DNA of 64,000 nt, taken from NCBI GenBank assembly GCA_003045895.1, contig PZPC01000014.1, forward strand, positions 17,615 through 81,614, written 5' to 3'. Positions 25,615 through 33,825 of this stretch are shown one piece after another. Numbering within the stretch: the stretch's first letter is position 1; every line of letters starts with the position of its first letter. The notes beneath the pieces are model-generated. The model searched no databases. It worked only from the letters and a program-made list of their open reading frames with translations, and had not been told where the DNA came from. The position numbers were made by a program, and so were the translations under genes. Source of the stretch: Bacteroidota bacterium. GTDB lineage: Bacteria; Bacteroidota; Bacteroidia; Chitinophagales; Saprospiraceae.

Positions 25615-28170
25615 CTATTTTTCCACCATTATTAAATCATAGCAATACAACGTATTGTCGAGTTGGGTCAACAACTGATAACCCGTAGCAGCGGTTCCGA
25701 TCAGGTAGGCAGCCTTCTCTCCTGCTAACGGGCAACCCGGAAAAAGCTGACCATTCCCGTCGAGCAGCCAGATTTTCTTTTCCTGCGCTTGCATGGCTAT
25801 TACGCCCAGGGGAGCTGCAGCTATGAGTGTATCAGGCTGGAGTGGCAATTGGTACTGCCACCGCTCCTTCAATTGCTGTCCCTGGTAGCCAAAAAGATGA
25901 ACCAGCGTACCGCGTTGGGCTACAAAATCACCGCGATCATCCCCCCAGATGGACAGGTAAGCAAAATGATCAATCGGCCCCCGCCCTAAGGAAACAGGAC
26001 GGGCCTTACCGTCCCGACCCCAAACCGCTACCCGGCCTCCTGGCTCCGCCAATACCAGTTGAAAATCGGCAGGTTGCTCCCCCTGCAACAACCAGCCTGG
26101 CGACCCTACGTAATTACTGGCCGGAGCAGGAAGCTGAAAGGACAATTTCCCTTGCCGGTCAAACACCTGCCAGCCCTTGGTTTTTTCACTAACAACCAAT
26201 AAATCCGCTGCTGACAATTGCAGGTGTTGTACCGACTGTACGGCTCCGCCGCCGGCACCTAATGCTACGGGCCAGCCGGGCAAGGGATTGCCATCTATTT
26301 CCACCAAAAAAAGTTTTCCGGCAGCAGTAGCGAAACTTACCACTTCGTTATTGACCAGGGAATAAGGAAACAAGGTAAGGCCGGACACGGGTGCACAATC
26401 CGCTAATACGGCTGGCGAAAGCGATTCGCCGTTTTCGTTCCAAACGTGGAGCGCCTTACGGGAGGTTGCCAGCCAACGCTCCTCAGACTGCGCATCGCCA
26501 CCTATCTGCCATACCGGACCATAAAGTGGCGGATACCCCTCGGCCGTCCAGCGAATACGGCCATCTAAATCCAAGGCCCAGATCCTCCCCTGGTCATCCT
26601 GTGCTAAAGCACCAATCAATGTAGGAGATTCGTGTCCGCGCACCGGAAGAAGTTGAACCTGTTCCGCGGTAGGCAGCGCGAGTGTCCAGCGAATAATTGC
26701 CGTTTGTCGGGCTGGTGCGGGCTGCACAACACCTTGCAGTTGCCACCAATGATCACCCATGGATTGCGCCTGATACAACAGGCAACCAGCGGTACGCCAG
26801 GCCGCTGCCGGAAACAGCAGCTGCAACAGATTGGCGGCAGCATTTGGTGCTGGATTCCAACAAGAAAACCCCTGAATATCACTTTGTCGATCCAGCGGAA
26901 GAGCCGTGCGCAACCGCAGAAAATGTTCCTGCGTCGGCAAGCTGCCACTACTCAGAAAATAGTCCAGGTAGCGCTCCATATCTTCCCGAAAAATGCTGAC
27001 GACCAGCGCACCTGGAATTTCACACACCCAAGGTTGCCAAACCCGGCGATCACTCAGCGCCATCAGGGAACCCGCCTCCCGAAATTGCTGCAGTTCAAAA
27101 AATTGGTAATTCACCCGATCCAACAACAGCGCGTTGCGGCCAATAGCCTGGCGAAAGGCCTGGTAAGCAGTACTGTCTCCAATCGGTAAAACCCAAATAC
27201 TGGGATGGAGGCGGGTAGGGCTGGCAGGTATATCCAGGTTCATTTCCCAGGCGCCGGGTGCCAGCCAGGTGGCTATATTGTTCTCCCAATCCGCCTTTAC
27301 CACTGGTAAACTATTTTTCAGACACAAGGGCTGGCAACTGCGCACCAATTCGGGTACGGCATCCCAGGCCGCAGCAGACCCATTGGAAACCAAATCGACG
27401 GGAGCACTAATCACTGCCTGGAAGCTGGCCTGGTCCTCCGTGCCAACAATATTCATGACGGCCCAGGTTGTGCCAGAATTGGCGGAAAAAAGTTGTTGAT
27501 CCGGTAGCCAACCGGCCGGTAAAGCTTCTCCATCAGCAGCTTGCCGGATGATCAGTTGATAATCGCCTGGCGCCCAGGCCTTGCTCTTTTTATAGCCTTT
27601 CCGAAAAGTAGGATCATCCTGCCAGGAAGCTATCTTTCCCTGCATGGCTAACAACGCGTTTTCCAACTGAAAAGGGTAACGACCGATTACCAATAAATTC
27701 TGGTAACGCGCAAAATAAACGGGATTGTCCGTGGCTAAGCCAAACGAATAAATTTCCCCATTGCCAAAACCGAGCGTGGGGCCATACTGCTCCGGCTGCC
27801 AGGCGGTTGATAATCCACTACTGGAACTCCCAATAAATGTGTAAGTCAATTCGGCGACATCTTTACCCATTTGCGGCAACAGCCACCAATCCTCCCAGTC
27901 TACAGCCTGCCTCAATCCGATCGTATCCAGAAATTTTCCGACTACCGCAACATCCAAATCCCAGGGTTGTCCCGTAGTTAAAGCAGTGGAATCCGGCGCC
28001 AGTTGCGGCAAGCGGATCAGTAAACTGGCTGATTCAGAAACTGCGGAGAACGGAATGACCCGATCAAACGGCAACCGGTATTCGGATCGCAACAGCCAGC
28101 AATAGACCATCGCGCCGAGTCCAAGACCAATCAATAACCAAAATAATTTTCTACGGGTAAACAATGGCAA
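25615..28170 (-). CDS. membrane-anchored protein with C-terminal beta-propeller-like region
   Basis: 851 residues if the TTG at 28170 is the start; no ATG fits before the membrane segment. An N-terminal anchor (LFWLLIGLGLGAMVYCWLL) is followed by about 500 residues with no family I recognise, perhaps DUF3352-like, containing many Trp residues. The last 330 residues have repeated short segments (GRIWALDLDGRIRW, LHVWNENGE, WQVFDRQGKL, VAVWGRDGKA, IWLLDGNGQLFPGCPL) typical of PQQ/WD-like propeller blades. It was probably exported to the periplasm while anchored. It precedes mqnB by 4 bp; function unknown. Confidence 0.65.
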   Translation of the reverse strand: MPLFTRRKLFWLLIGLGLGAMVYCWLLRSEYRLPFDRVIPFSAVSESASLLIRLPQLAPDSTALTTGQPWDLDVAVVGKFLDTIGLRQAVDWEDWWLLPQMGKDVAELTYTFIGSSSSGLSTAWQPEQYGPTLGFGNGEIYSFGLATDNPVYFARYQNLLVIGRYPFQLENALLAMQGKIASWQDDPTFRKGYKKSKAWAPGDYQLIIRQAADGEALPAGWLPDQQLFSANSGTTWAVMNIVGTEDQASFQAVISAPVDLVSNGSAAAWDAVPELVRSCQPLCLKNSLPVVKADWENNIATWLAPGAWEMNLDIPASPTRLHPSIWVLPIGDSTAYQAFRQAIGRNALLLDRVNYQFFELQQFREAGSLMALSDRRVWQPWVCEIPGALVVSIFREDMERYLDYFLSSGSLPTQEHFLRLRTALPLDRQSDIQGFSCWNPAPNAAANLLQLLFPAAAWRTAGCLLYQAQSMGDHWWQLQGVVQPAPARQTAIIRWTLALPTAEQVQLLPVRGHESPTLIGALAQDDQGRIWALDLDGRIRWTAEGYPPLYGPVWQIGGDAQSEERWLATSRKALHVWNENGESLSPAVLADCAPVSGLTLFPYSLVNNEVVSFATAAGKLFLVEIDGNPLPGWPVALGAGGGAVQSVQHLQLSAADLLVVSEKTKGWQVFDRQGKLSFQLPAPASNYVGSPGWLLQGEQPADFQLVLAEPGGRVAVWGRDGKARPVSLGRGPIDHFAYLSIWGDDRGDFVAQRGTLVHLFGYQGQQLKERWQYQLPLQPDTLIAAAPLGVIAMQAQEKKIWLLDGNGQLFPGCPLAGEKAAYLIGTAATGYQLLTQLDNTLYCYDLIMVEK

Positions 28171-28352
28171 GATGTTACTTAGAATGATGACAGACGTCTT
28201 TATCTGGTAAGATTACTTTATTTGCCGATAATTTAAGATATTTACGCTCAATTAAATGGATTATCTGAATACGTACTTTTTCTTCAAAAACTTACCCGCT
28301 CGGAAAGATCCCTAAAGGTCCCAATAAAACATCCGAATTTAATTTACATCAC

Positions 28353-28769
28353 ATGCGCAAAAATTTTTTACGTATTGGTGCTGTCTTGATGGCACTAGCG
28401 GTAATATTTGGTGCCTTTGGATCACACCAACTGCAACAGATCATTACCGCTGATAAGTTAAAAATCTTCGAAATCGGCACCCGCTATCAGATCTACCACG
28501 CACTGGGCATCTTGCTCGTCGGCATTCTCTTGTATTTTCGCAAAACCAGCCTGATGCCTTGGGCTGCGTGGTTGTTTTTTAGTGGAATTGTACTTTTTTG
28601 CGGGTCCTTGTATCTACTCACTTTTTCAGACTTACTTACCCTTCCCACCAGCCTGATTGGGCCAATAACACCCATCGGTGGCTTGTGCTTTATTGCCGGC
28701 TGGCTTGTGCTTGCCCTATCTACTTTCCAGGACAACCAAAAGCGTTACCGAAAAGGAAATCCGGAATAA
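28353..28769 (+). CDS. DUF423 family membrane protein
   Basis: 138 residues with four predicted membrane helices. The pattern AVIFGAFGSHQL near the N-terminus, RYQIYHALGIL, and GPITPIGGLCFIAGW are characteristic of the DUF423 (YgdD) family, whose function is unknown. It is divergent from the propeller gene and convergent with the small CPMC protein gene, 9 bp apart at the stops. Confidence 0.9.
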   Translation: MRKNFLRIGAVLMALAVIFGAFGSHQLQQIITADKLKIFEIGTRYQIYHALGILLVGILLYFRKTSLMPWAAWLFFSGIVLFCGSLYLLTFSDLLTLPTSLIGPITPIGGLCFIAGWLVLALSTFQDNQKRYRKGNPE

Positions 28770-28778
28770 GCTGACCGG

Positions 28779-29039
28779 CTACTCTGCATCCATTTCCAGT
28801 TCGCCTTCTTTTTTCCGATTGCGCCACCACAAGTAGGCGAGTAAGCCAATAAACAAATAAGGGGTAGCTAACATGTAAAGGATCCCTCTGTTGAGGCCCT
28901 GTCCTTCCGTGCCGCCATTGGCCAGGTTGCTTTCTGCGGTCATCCGGCACATGGGACACTGTGCCTCGGCCAGCGTTGGCAGGCAGATGAGCAACACCAA
29001 AATCAAAATAACCGGGAGATAAAATTTAAGCTTTGCCAT
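28779..29039 (-). CDS. small membrane protein with CPMCRM motif
   Basis: 86 residues. A signal peptide or first helix (LPVILILVLLICLPTLAEA) is followed at once by QCPMCRM, then a second helix (ILYMLATPYLFIGLLAYLWW) and a charged tail. The C-x-x-C-x-M arrangement on the exported side resembles Cu(I) sites of NosL-like proteins. Genes like it are found near cytochrome oxidase genes in Bacteroidota, and the oxidase block starts 1.2 kb away. A copper-handling role is inference. Confidence 0.65.
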   Translation of the reverse strand: MAKLKFYLPVILILVLLICLPTLAEAQCPMCRMTAESNLANGGTEGQGLNRGILYMLATPYLFIGLLAYLWWRNRKKEGELEMDAE

Positions 29040-29393
29040 GACAACTTATGCTTTAATGACCTGCTGGTAGGCCGATGATGGAGGGTGATAACAAAGGTAA
29101 AAAAAATTCAAAAGCTTTATTCTATTGAAACAATTCCAGGCCAGTAAAGGTCAAGGATATCCCATTCTTTAGCCAATTATTACAATCGAGTGATGATAAA
29201 GCCTCATCCGGGATCAACTGGCCCTTCAAAGGGATAGATCGGGGCACCAAGGCCCTGCTTTTTTTTGCGTGTTGCCTCCCTTTTTGTTAAAGTTTGTGCA
29301 AGTCTTTGCCCGCAACTACTTGCGTTCAGGTTCAGAATCCCTGACCTTTGTCAAATCTAGAACCGGCTCTGCGGAGCGCAATCTTTACCACCT
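29040..29393. other. intergenic region of 354 bp
   Basis: No open frame that looks coding. Contains the sequence CAAAGGTA at 29092-29099 (TACCTTTG on the minus strand, a -7-like match without a -33 element) upstream of the CPMC gene, and a run of eight T at 29259-29266 after a weak GGGC/GCCC stem. The plus-strand promoter of the gene at 29394 could not be defined. Confidence 0.5.
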
Positions 29394-30218
29394 ATGAGAA
29401 CTTACGCATGGCTGTCCAGTCTACGGATAGCAGGAATCCTTGCCTTACTATTCACCTTTATCTTTACCCAGCAGTTGGCAGCTCAGGACAACGCTACTCC
29501 TGCCTACATTTCGATTGGCTGCTTCAAATCCAAGAACCAGGATATGAACGCGATAGCCAAAGAAATCTGGATCCCCTTCATGACCCACCTCCAAAAAACC
29601 GGTAAAATAATGGATTGGATGGTGTATCGCGTCGTTTCACCCAATGGCGAAGATTGCGATTGCGACTATCGCGAGGTCGTGGTCCATCCCGACATAGCCA
29701 GTTTGAACATGTTTCTTCTGGAGGAAGGTATGATGGAAGCAGCTGCCGTGGCCTTCCCTGGTGCCGATCTCATGTCGATGGGAAAACGCTTCGAAGCGGC
29801 CATGACTTTTGAAGGTTCTCAAACCTTCGTCATGGTGGATGGGCTGACCACCGGGAAACCGGACAATATGGACCTCTTGGTGGTGAATTACATGACGGTA
29901 CCCGAAACCAATTTTATGGACTATGTGGAGATGGAAATCGAAATGTTCAAACCCTTCCACATGGCCCGCAAAGAAGCGGGTATCCTGCTCAGTTGGAACC
30001 TGCTGAACCGCATCTTGCCTTTTGGTTCTGAATTTGGTGGCAACTACATGACCATTGACAATTACGGCAGTTTGGAGCGGATGCTTACCCCGGTACCACC
30101 CGAAACCTGGCAAAAAATTCACCCCGGTGGAAACGCCATGGTCGCCTACCAGGAAGTCGCAAAATTACGTGACCTCACCCGCTCGGAGGTTTGGAAACTC
30201 ACCTATTCGCTCGAGTGA
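29394..30218 (+). CDS. exported protein with two NIPSNAP/ABM-like halves
   Basis: 274 residues with a signal peptide ending near QLAAQD. Two halves look alike: AIAKEIWIPFMTHLQKTGKIMDW in the first and VEMEIEMFKPFHMARKEAGILLSW in the second, each followed by a hydrophobic strand and a Met-rich acidic helix. This is the pattern of duplicated dimeric alpha/beta-barrel (NIPSNAP-like) domains, but the match is by shape only. It stands alone and ends 14 bp from the convergent DUF420 gene. Confidence 0.55.
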   Translation: MRTYAWLSSLRIAGILALLFTFIFTQQLAAQDNATPAYISIGCFKSKNQDMNAIAKEIWIPFMTHLQKTGKIMDWMVYRVVSPNGEDCDCDYREVVVHPDIASLNMFLLEEGMMEAAAVAFPGADLMSMGKRFEAAMTFEGSQTFVMVDGLTTGKPDNMDLLVVNYMTVPETNFMDYVEMEIEMFKPFHMARKEAGILLSWNLLNRILPFGSEFGGNYMTIDNYGSLERMLTPVPPETWQKIHPGGNAMVAYQEVAKLRDLTRSEVWKLTYSLE

Positions 30219-30232
30219 AGTGCAAGCCCAAA

Positions 30233-30814
30233 TTATTGATAATAAGGCTTAAGCATCCAGTAACAAACAGGACCCGTCACACATACGTAGAACCAGACGG
30301 GCCAGACCCAGCGTGCCATTTTACGGTGAGCAGCAAACTGGCCCGTATAAGCTTTGATAAAGGTCAGCAGAATAAAAGGCAGGCTACCCGCAGCCAGGAC
30401 AATATGACTCAGCAGTAGCAGCAAATAATACGGGCGCACCCCGGCTACCAACGCCGCTTCGGCGGCGTCGAGTTTGCCATTGCCATTGGTGTCACCAAAG
30501 ATCGTTTCGGGGCTAGTGAAATGATACAGTACGTAGCAGATCAGAAACAAGGCTGACATCCCCAGAGCGGTAAGGTTCATGGCGCGGTGTGCCGCCACAT
30601 TCTTGGTTTTAATAAAAAACAAGGAAAGCAAAAGCGCCACGCCAGCCAGGGCATTGAGCAGCGAATAAAAGGGAGGAAGGCCCGAAAAACTAACCCCATC
30701 AGGTAAGGGGATTTTCACTTCCCGCATCAATACGACCAGCGCAACTACTGCGGCTGTTACGATCCAGATAAAAATTTTCAACCGCTTTTCCGTGGCGAGT
30801 ACATCATTATTCAT
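30233..30814 (-). CDS. DUF420 membrane protein with an EF-hand-like loop
   Basis: 193 residues, five to six membrane helices with the conserved histidines of DUF420 (AAHRAMNLTAL, LLLSHIVLAAGSLPFIL, QFAAHRKMARWVWPVW). In Bacteroidota and Bacillus this family accompanies haem-copper oxidases and is linked to their assembly. Between helices 3 and 4 is DTNGNGKLDAAEA, which has the ligand spacing of an EF-hand/dockerin calcium loop and is not part of the family core as I know it. It is the last gene of the oxidase cluster. Confidence 0.85.
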   Translation of the reverse strand: MNNDVLATEKRLKIFIWIVTAAVVALVVLMREVKIPLPDGVSFSGLPPFYSLLNALAGVALLLSLFFIKTKNVAAHRAMNLTALGMSALFLICYVLYHFTSPETIFGDTNGNGKLDAAEAALVAGVRPYYLLLLLSHIVLAAGSLPFILLTFIKAYTGQFAAHRKMARWVWPVWFYVCVTGPVCYWMLKPYYQ

Positions 30815-30852
30815 AAGTCCTTGTATTTGTGATTTTCAGGCAATTTACCCCC

Positions 30853-31518
30853 CTATTTTTCTACTTCGCGGCGGAGTTCAGGCGCTGGTTTACTGCGTTC
30901 AGGTAAGAGGATCGCAATGCGTTCTACCAAGTGTTGAATAGCAGACCGATCCAATACCGGGTAAGCCCGCCGAATGTAACGGGAATCATCGACCAGCACG
31001 AATAGCCCTTGCGGAAGTTGTTGCAACTCTTCTTCGTTCAATCCCAGTCCAGCGATAAAACCGGAAAAATCAGGTGTAGTGGCGGTCCAGTAGATCAACT
31101 GGGCGGTATCTTTTTCCAGCTCGTAATGCTGGGCATAATTCGCGATGAAATTGCTGTCCTGGTTTTCGAATACCGTCCAGAAACTGATGTTGGCAGGCAG
31201 GTCGAATTGTTCGTATAGTTGTTGCAATACCTCGCCGTAGGCTGGGTAATTGCGGTTGGCCGACTCGGGCAGCAAGCCAATGATGTGCATCACGCCCGAT
31301 AGGTCCTGGGCGGGTGAAACCCCTGCTACCCGCTGCAACTGTTCAGGCATAACCAACTGATGGGTTTTGCGCAGATCTGCCAGAGCCGCTTTTTGGTAAT
31401 CGTACCCTTTCTTAAGGTAGATATAACTCCCTAAGGGCAATCCCACCAACATCACCAATAAAGCGATAGCGGAAAGAAAACGCCCTACTCTACGGGGCGC
31501 TTGCTGCTCTGTCATCAT
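30853..31518 (-). CDS. SCO1/SenC-like protein without cysteines
   Basis: 221 residues with one N-terminal membrane helix and a thioredoxin-like periplasmic part. Position in the cluster and the late segment LFVLVDDSRYIRRAYPVLD match SCO proteins, which deliver copper to the CuA site. The CxxxC motif and all other cysteines are absent, as is the conserved His context, so classical copper delivery is not possible. It may be a structural or regulatory relative. Assignment rests partly on gene order. Confidence 0.6.
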   Translation of the reverse strand: MMTEQQAPRRVGRFLSAIALLVMLVGLPLGSYIYLKKGYDYQKAALADLRKTHQLVMPEQLQRVAGVSPAQDLSGVMHIIGLLPESANRNYPAYGEVLQQLYEQFDLPANISFWTVFENQDSNFIANYAQHYELEKDTAQLIYWTATTPDFSGFIAGLGLNEEELQQLPQGLFVLVDDSRYIRRAYPVLDRSAIQHLVERIAILLPERSKPAPELRREVEK

Positions 31519-31594
31519 AATATATTAAATAAAGACTTCGGAGAATGGTTTAAATTATTGGGAAACATCACAAATAAATGACAATACAACTGAC

Positions 31595-31660
31595 TACAAA
31601 CGCCGCAGGTCCCCGACTAATTCGGGATGACTTGCGGTATTTGTATTTCCGAAAACGGAA
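31595..31660. repeat. long imperfect inverted repeat between subunit IV and SCO-like genes
   Basis: Nested arms TACAAA / TTTGTA, CCGCAGGTC / GACTTGCGG and CCCGA / TCGGG around CTAAT, from 31595 to 31645 with small internal bulges, followed by a short second hairpin TTCCG-AAAA-CGGAA (31647-31660). There is no T tract, so it is not a standard terminator. It sits in the 181-bp gap of the oxidase cluster. Confidence 0.6.
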
Positions 31661-31699
31661 GCCACTCATTTTATGCGCTCAAGACAAAAGAATTGCGGC

Positions 31700-32131
31700 C
31701 TAACTCAGCTGCAGCAAGTAAACGTCTTCCGGCAACAACATCCCCTGTTGCTGAGCAGGGCCCGTTGGTTTGGCCTCCTGACGCATCTTAACATCTTCGC
31801 GGCGTTCTTTCCAACTGTTCCCTTCCTGAAAAAAGGCAATTAATGCCCAAACCAGTAACAGGACCGGCAAGAGTACACTCATCGCCAAACCTTTGACCTC
31901 GTAACCCATGTGCATGAATTCGTAGATGATAAAGTAGGCTTTGTACAAGGAAAGTACAATAAGGCCAATAGCGATAATCGCTAAAACCCAGGTGTATTCA
32001 TGAACATCAACGCCCATGTAGCCTTTGCCAAAAAGAGAAAGAAATACCTCGAAAAGAGTTACCACCGCTAGCAACGCCAGTCCTTTGTATACACTGCGGA
32101 TGGACTCTTCGTACGTTTTATGAGTAGACAT
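31700..32131 (-). CDS. cytochrome c oxidase subunit IV family protein
   Basis: 143 residues with three membrane helices (LALLAVVTLFEVFLSLF, YTWVLAIIAIGLIVLSLYKAYFI, GLAMSVLLPVLLLVWALIAFF) and the YFIIYEFMHMGYE block of the prokaryotic subunit IV family. A short charged tail ends in a Leu-rich stretch. It lies 47 bp after subunit III in the aa3 oxidase cluster. It stabilises the oxidase and has no cofactors. Confidence 0.85.
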   Translation of the reverse strand: MSTHKTYEESIRSVYKGLALLAVVTLFEVFLSLFGKGYMGVDVHEYTWVLAIIAIGLIVLSLYKAYFIIYEFMHMGYEVKGLAMSVLLPVLLLVWALIAFFQEGNSWKERREDVKMRQEAKPTGPAQQQGMLLPEDVYLLQLS

Positions 32132-32178
32132 TTTCTAAACTTTTTCTTAGTTCAATAAAAAGGCAGACAATTGATGAA

Positions 32179-33156
32179 TTACAGCAGGTAAAAAACCAGG
32201 AAGACAAATACCCATACCAAATCCACAAAGTGCCAATAAAGACCAATTTTTTCAACCATTTCGTAACCATTCTTACGCTCGGCATAAATGCCACTGGCTG
32301 AATTAATCAAAATGATGAGTAGGAAGGCAACGCCCGACAGTACGTGAAAACCATGGAAACCGGTAATAAAGAAGAACAGGGCACCAAAGGCTACCGGACC
32401 GAACAACTCCATCTGCACAGAACCGGGTTTTTCACCCTCCTCTACCACAAACTTGCGGTGAATGAATCCTTCCTCATCTACATACATAAAGCCGTAATCC
32501 TTATCGTAGGCATTGACCGCATGACCGCCGTGCCCTTCGTCATCATGACCAGAGAAGCCTGCTACTACTTCTTCATCCGACAAGGATGTATTAAGTTCTG
32601 CTTTGTGCATCAGGTAGCTACCTCCGACGTTGAACGTTTCTTCCGATGGCTTTCCGTCGGGACCTAAATAAACACCACTTTCGACGTGGGTACCAAAAGG
32701 ATTCCGCGTTACGGTCATGTGTTCATTGCCAATCAGATTGGTCCATTCCCAGGCCTGACAGCCCAAGAAGCCCGCACCTCCCAAAACAGTCAGCAGCATC
32801 CAGAAAACGACGCCACGTTTGTTTTCGCGGTGCCCTTCCTGTACCGCCCGAACCATCGTCACGGAGCTGATAATGAGCAGGAATGACATAATGGTCACAA
32901 AAATCAGGGGCCGGTGTTCCACGCCAAAGGGTGCGGTAGAAAAGACAAAGTCAGGAACGGGCCAGGTAGCGCTGCTAAAGCGCAAGGTTCCGTAGGCAAT
33001 CAAAAATCCAGCAAAAGTAAAGGCATCCGATAAGAGGAAGTACCACATCATCAGTTTGCCGTAACTTATCCTAAATGGTTGGGTACCACCGTCCCAGGCA
33101 TTTTCTTGCTCGGTGTGGACGTCGTGTTCCATCTCGGTTGTGTCGTGTCCTGCCAT
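32179..33156 (-). CDS. cytochrome c oxidase subunit III, form with a long insertion
   Basis: 325 residues. The first two helices (KLMMWYFLLSDAFTFAGFLIA) and the last four helices (HGFHVLSGVAFLLIILIN, GLYWHFVDLVWVFVFLVFYLL) are classical subunit III. Between helices, at about residues 135-225, is a hydrophilic stretch with HDDEGHGGHAV and acidic clusters, not present in most homologues. Subunit III binds lipid and keeps subunit I stable. It follows a second, shorter subunit III gene by 84 bp; that gap holds a 7-bp hairpin AGCTGGT-AAA-ACCAGCT (33195-33211). Confidence 0.9.
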   Translation of the reverse strand: MAGHDTTEMEHDVHTEQENAWDGGTQPFRISYGKLMMWYFLLSDAFTFAGFLIAYGTLRFSSATWPVPDFVFSTAPFGVEHRPLIFVTIMSFLLIISSVTMVRAVQEGHRENKRGVVFWMLLTVLGGAGFLGCQAWEWTNLIGNEHMTVTRNPFGTHVESGVYLGPDGKPSEETFNVGGSYLMHKAELNTSLSDEEVVAGFSGHDDEGHGGHAVNAYDKDYGFMYVDEEGFIHRKFVVEEGEKPGSVQMELFGPVAFGALFFFITGFHGFHVLSGVAFLLIILINSASGIYAERKNGYEMVEKIGLYWHFVDLVWVFVFLVFYLL

Positions 33157-33240
33157 GTTGCAGCGTTTAAATTAGTCTAACGTTTTATTCCAACAGCTGG
33201 TAAAACCAGCTTATTCTATTCGCTTAGGAGAAGCATCCTA

Positions 33241-33822
33241 TTAACGTTGCAGGGTCCAGAAAACGATCAGGTAAACCCATAAACCATCAACAAAATGCCA
33301 GTAAAGCATCGACATCTCAAACCGCAACTTGCGTGCTGGTGTCAATTTAAAAGGCATCATAAAAGCCACGATGGCCGTAATGAGTAAGGCCGTAATGCCG
33401 CCCAAAACATGCGCCAGGTGAATGCCCGAAATAGCGTAGATAAAATCGCCACTCGGGTTTAATTTCAAAGGAACTCCCATGGCCTGTAAGTCTGCCCAAC
33501 CTTGTAGCTGCAAAACTACAAAAGCAATACCGAGAAACAAGGAAAGCAATAAAAGACCCTTGAACAAATTTTCTTTAGCACGCTTGAAGGCCAAATAAGA
33601 GCCGTGCAAAGTTACACTGCTTAATACAATCACCAGTGTGTTAAAGAAAAAAATATTTGGCAGCGGAAATTCCAACCAATTGCCCGAAGCTTGCCGTACC
33701 ATGTAGGCACTCGTCTGTGCCGCAAAAACCATTGACATACTGGCACACGCAACCAACAACGCAAATTTTTTGGGGTGAATCTTATTTCTACCTATTTCCT
33801 GCTCCATGATGGATTCTGTCAT
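33241..33822 (-). CDS. haem-copper oxidase subunit III (short form)
   Basis: 193 residues, five membrane helices, ending with LYWHFVDGLWVYLIVFW, the WHFVDxxW signature of subunit III. SGIHLAHVLGGITALLI carries the conserved His. It lacks the first two helices of seven-helix forms. Two subunit III genes side by side are usual for Bacteroidota ACIII-linked oxidases. It starts 3 bp after ctaB. ATG at 33807 is an alternative start. Confidence 0.9.
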   Translation of the reverse strand: MTESIMEQEIGRNKIHPKKFALLVACASMSMVFAAQTSAYMVRQASGNWLEFPLPNIFFFNTLVIVLSSVTLHGSYLAFKRAKENLFKGLLLLSLFLGIAFVVLQLQGWADLQAMGVPLKLNPSGDFIYAISGIHLAHVLGGITALLITAIVAFMMPFKLTPARKLRFEMSMLYWHFVDGLWVYLIVFWTLQR

Positions 33823-33825
33823 TTC

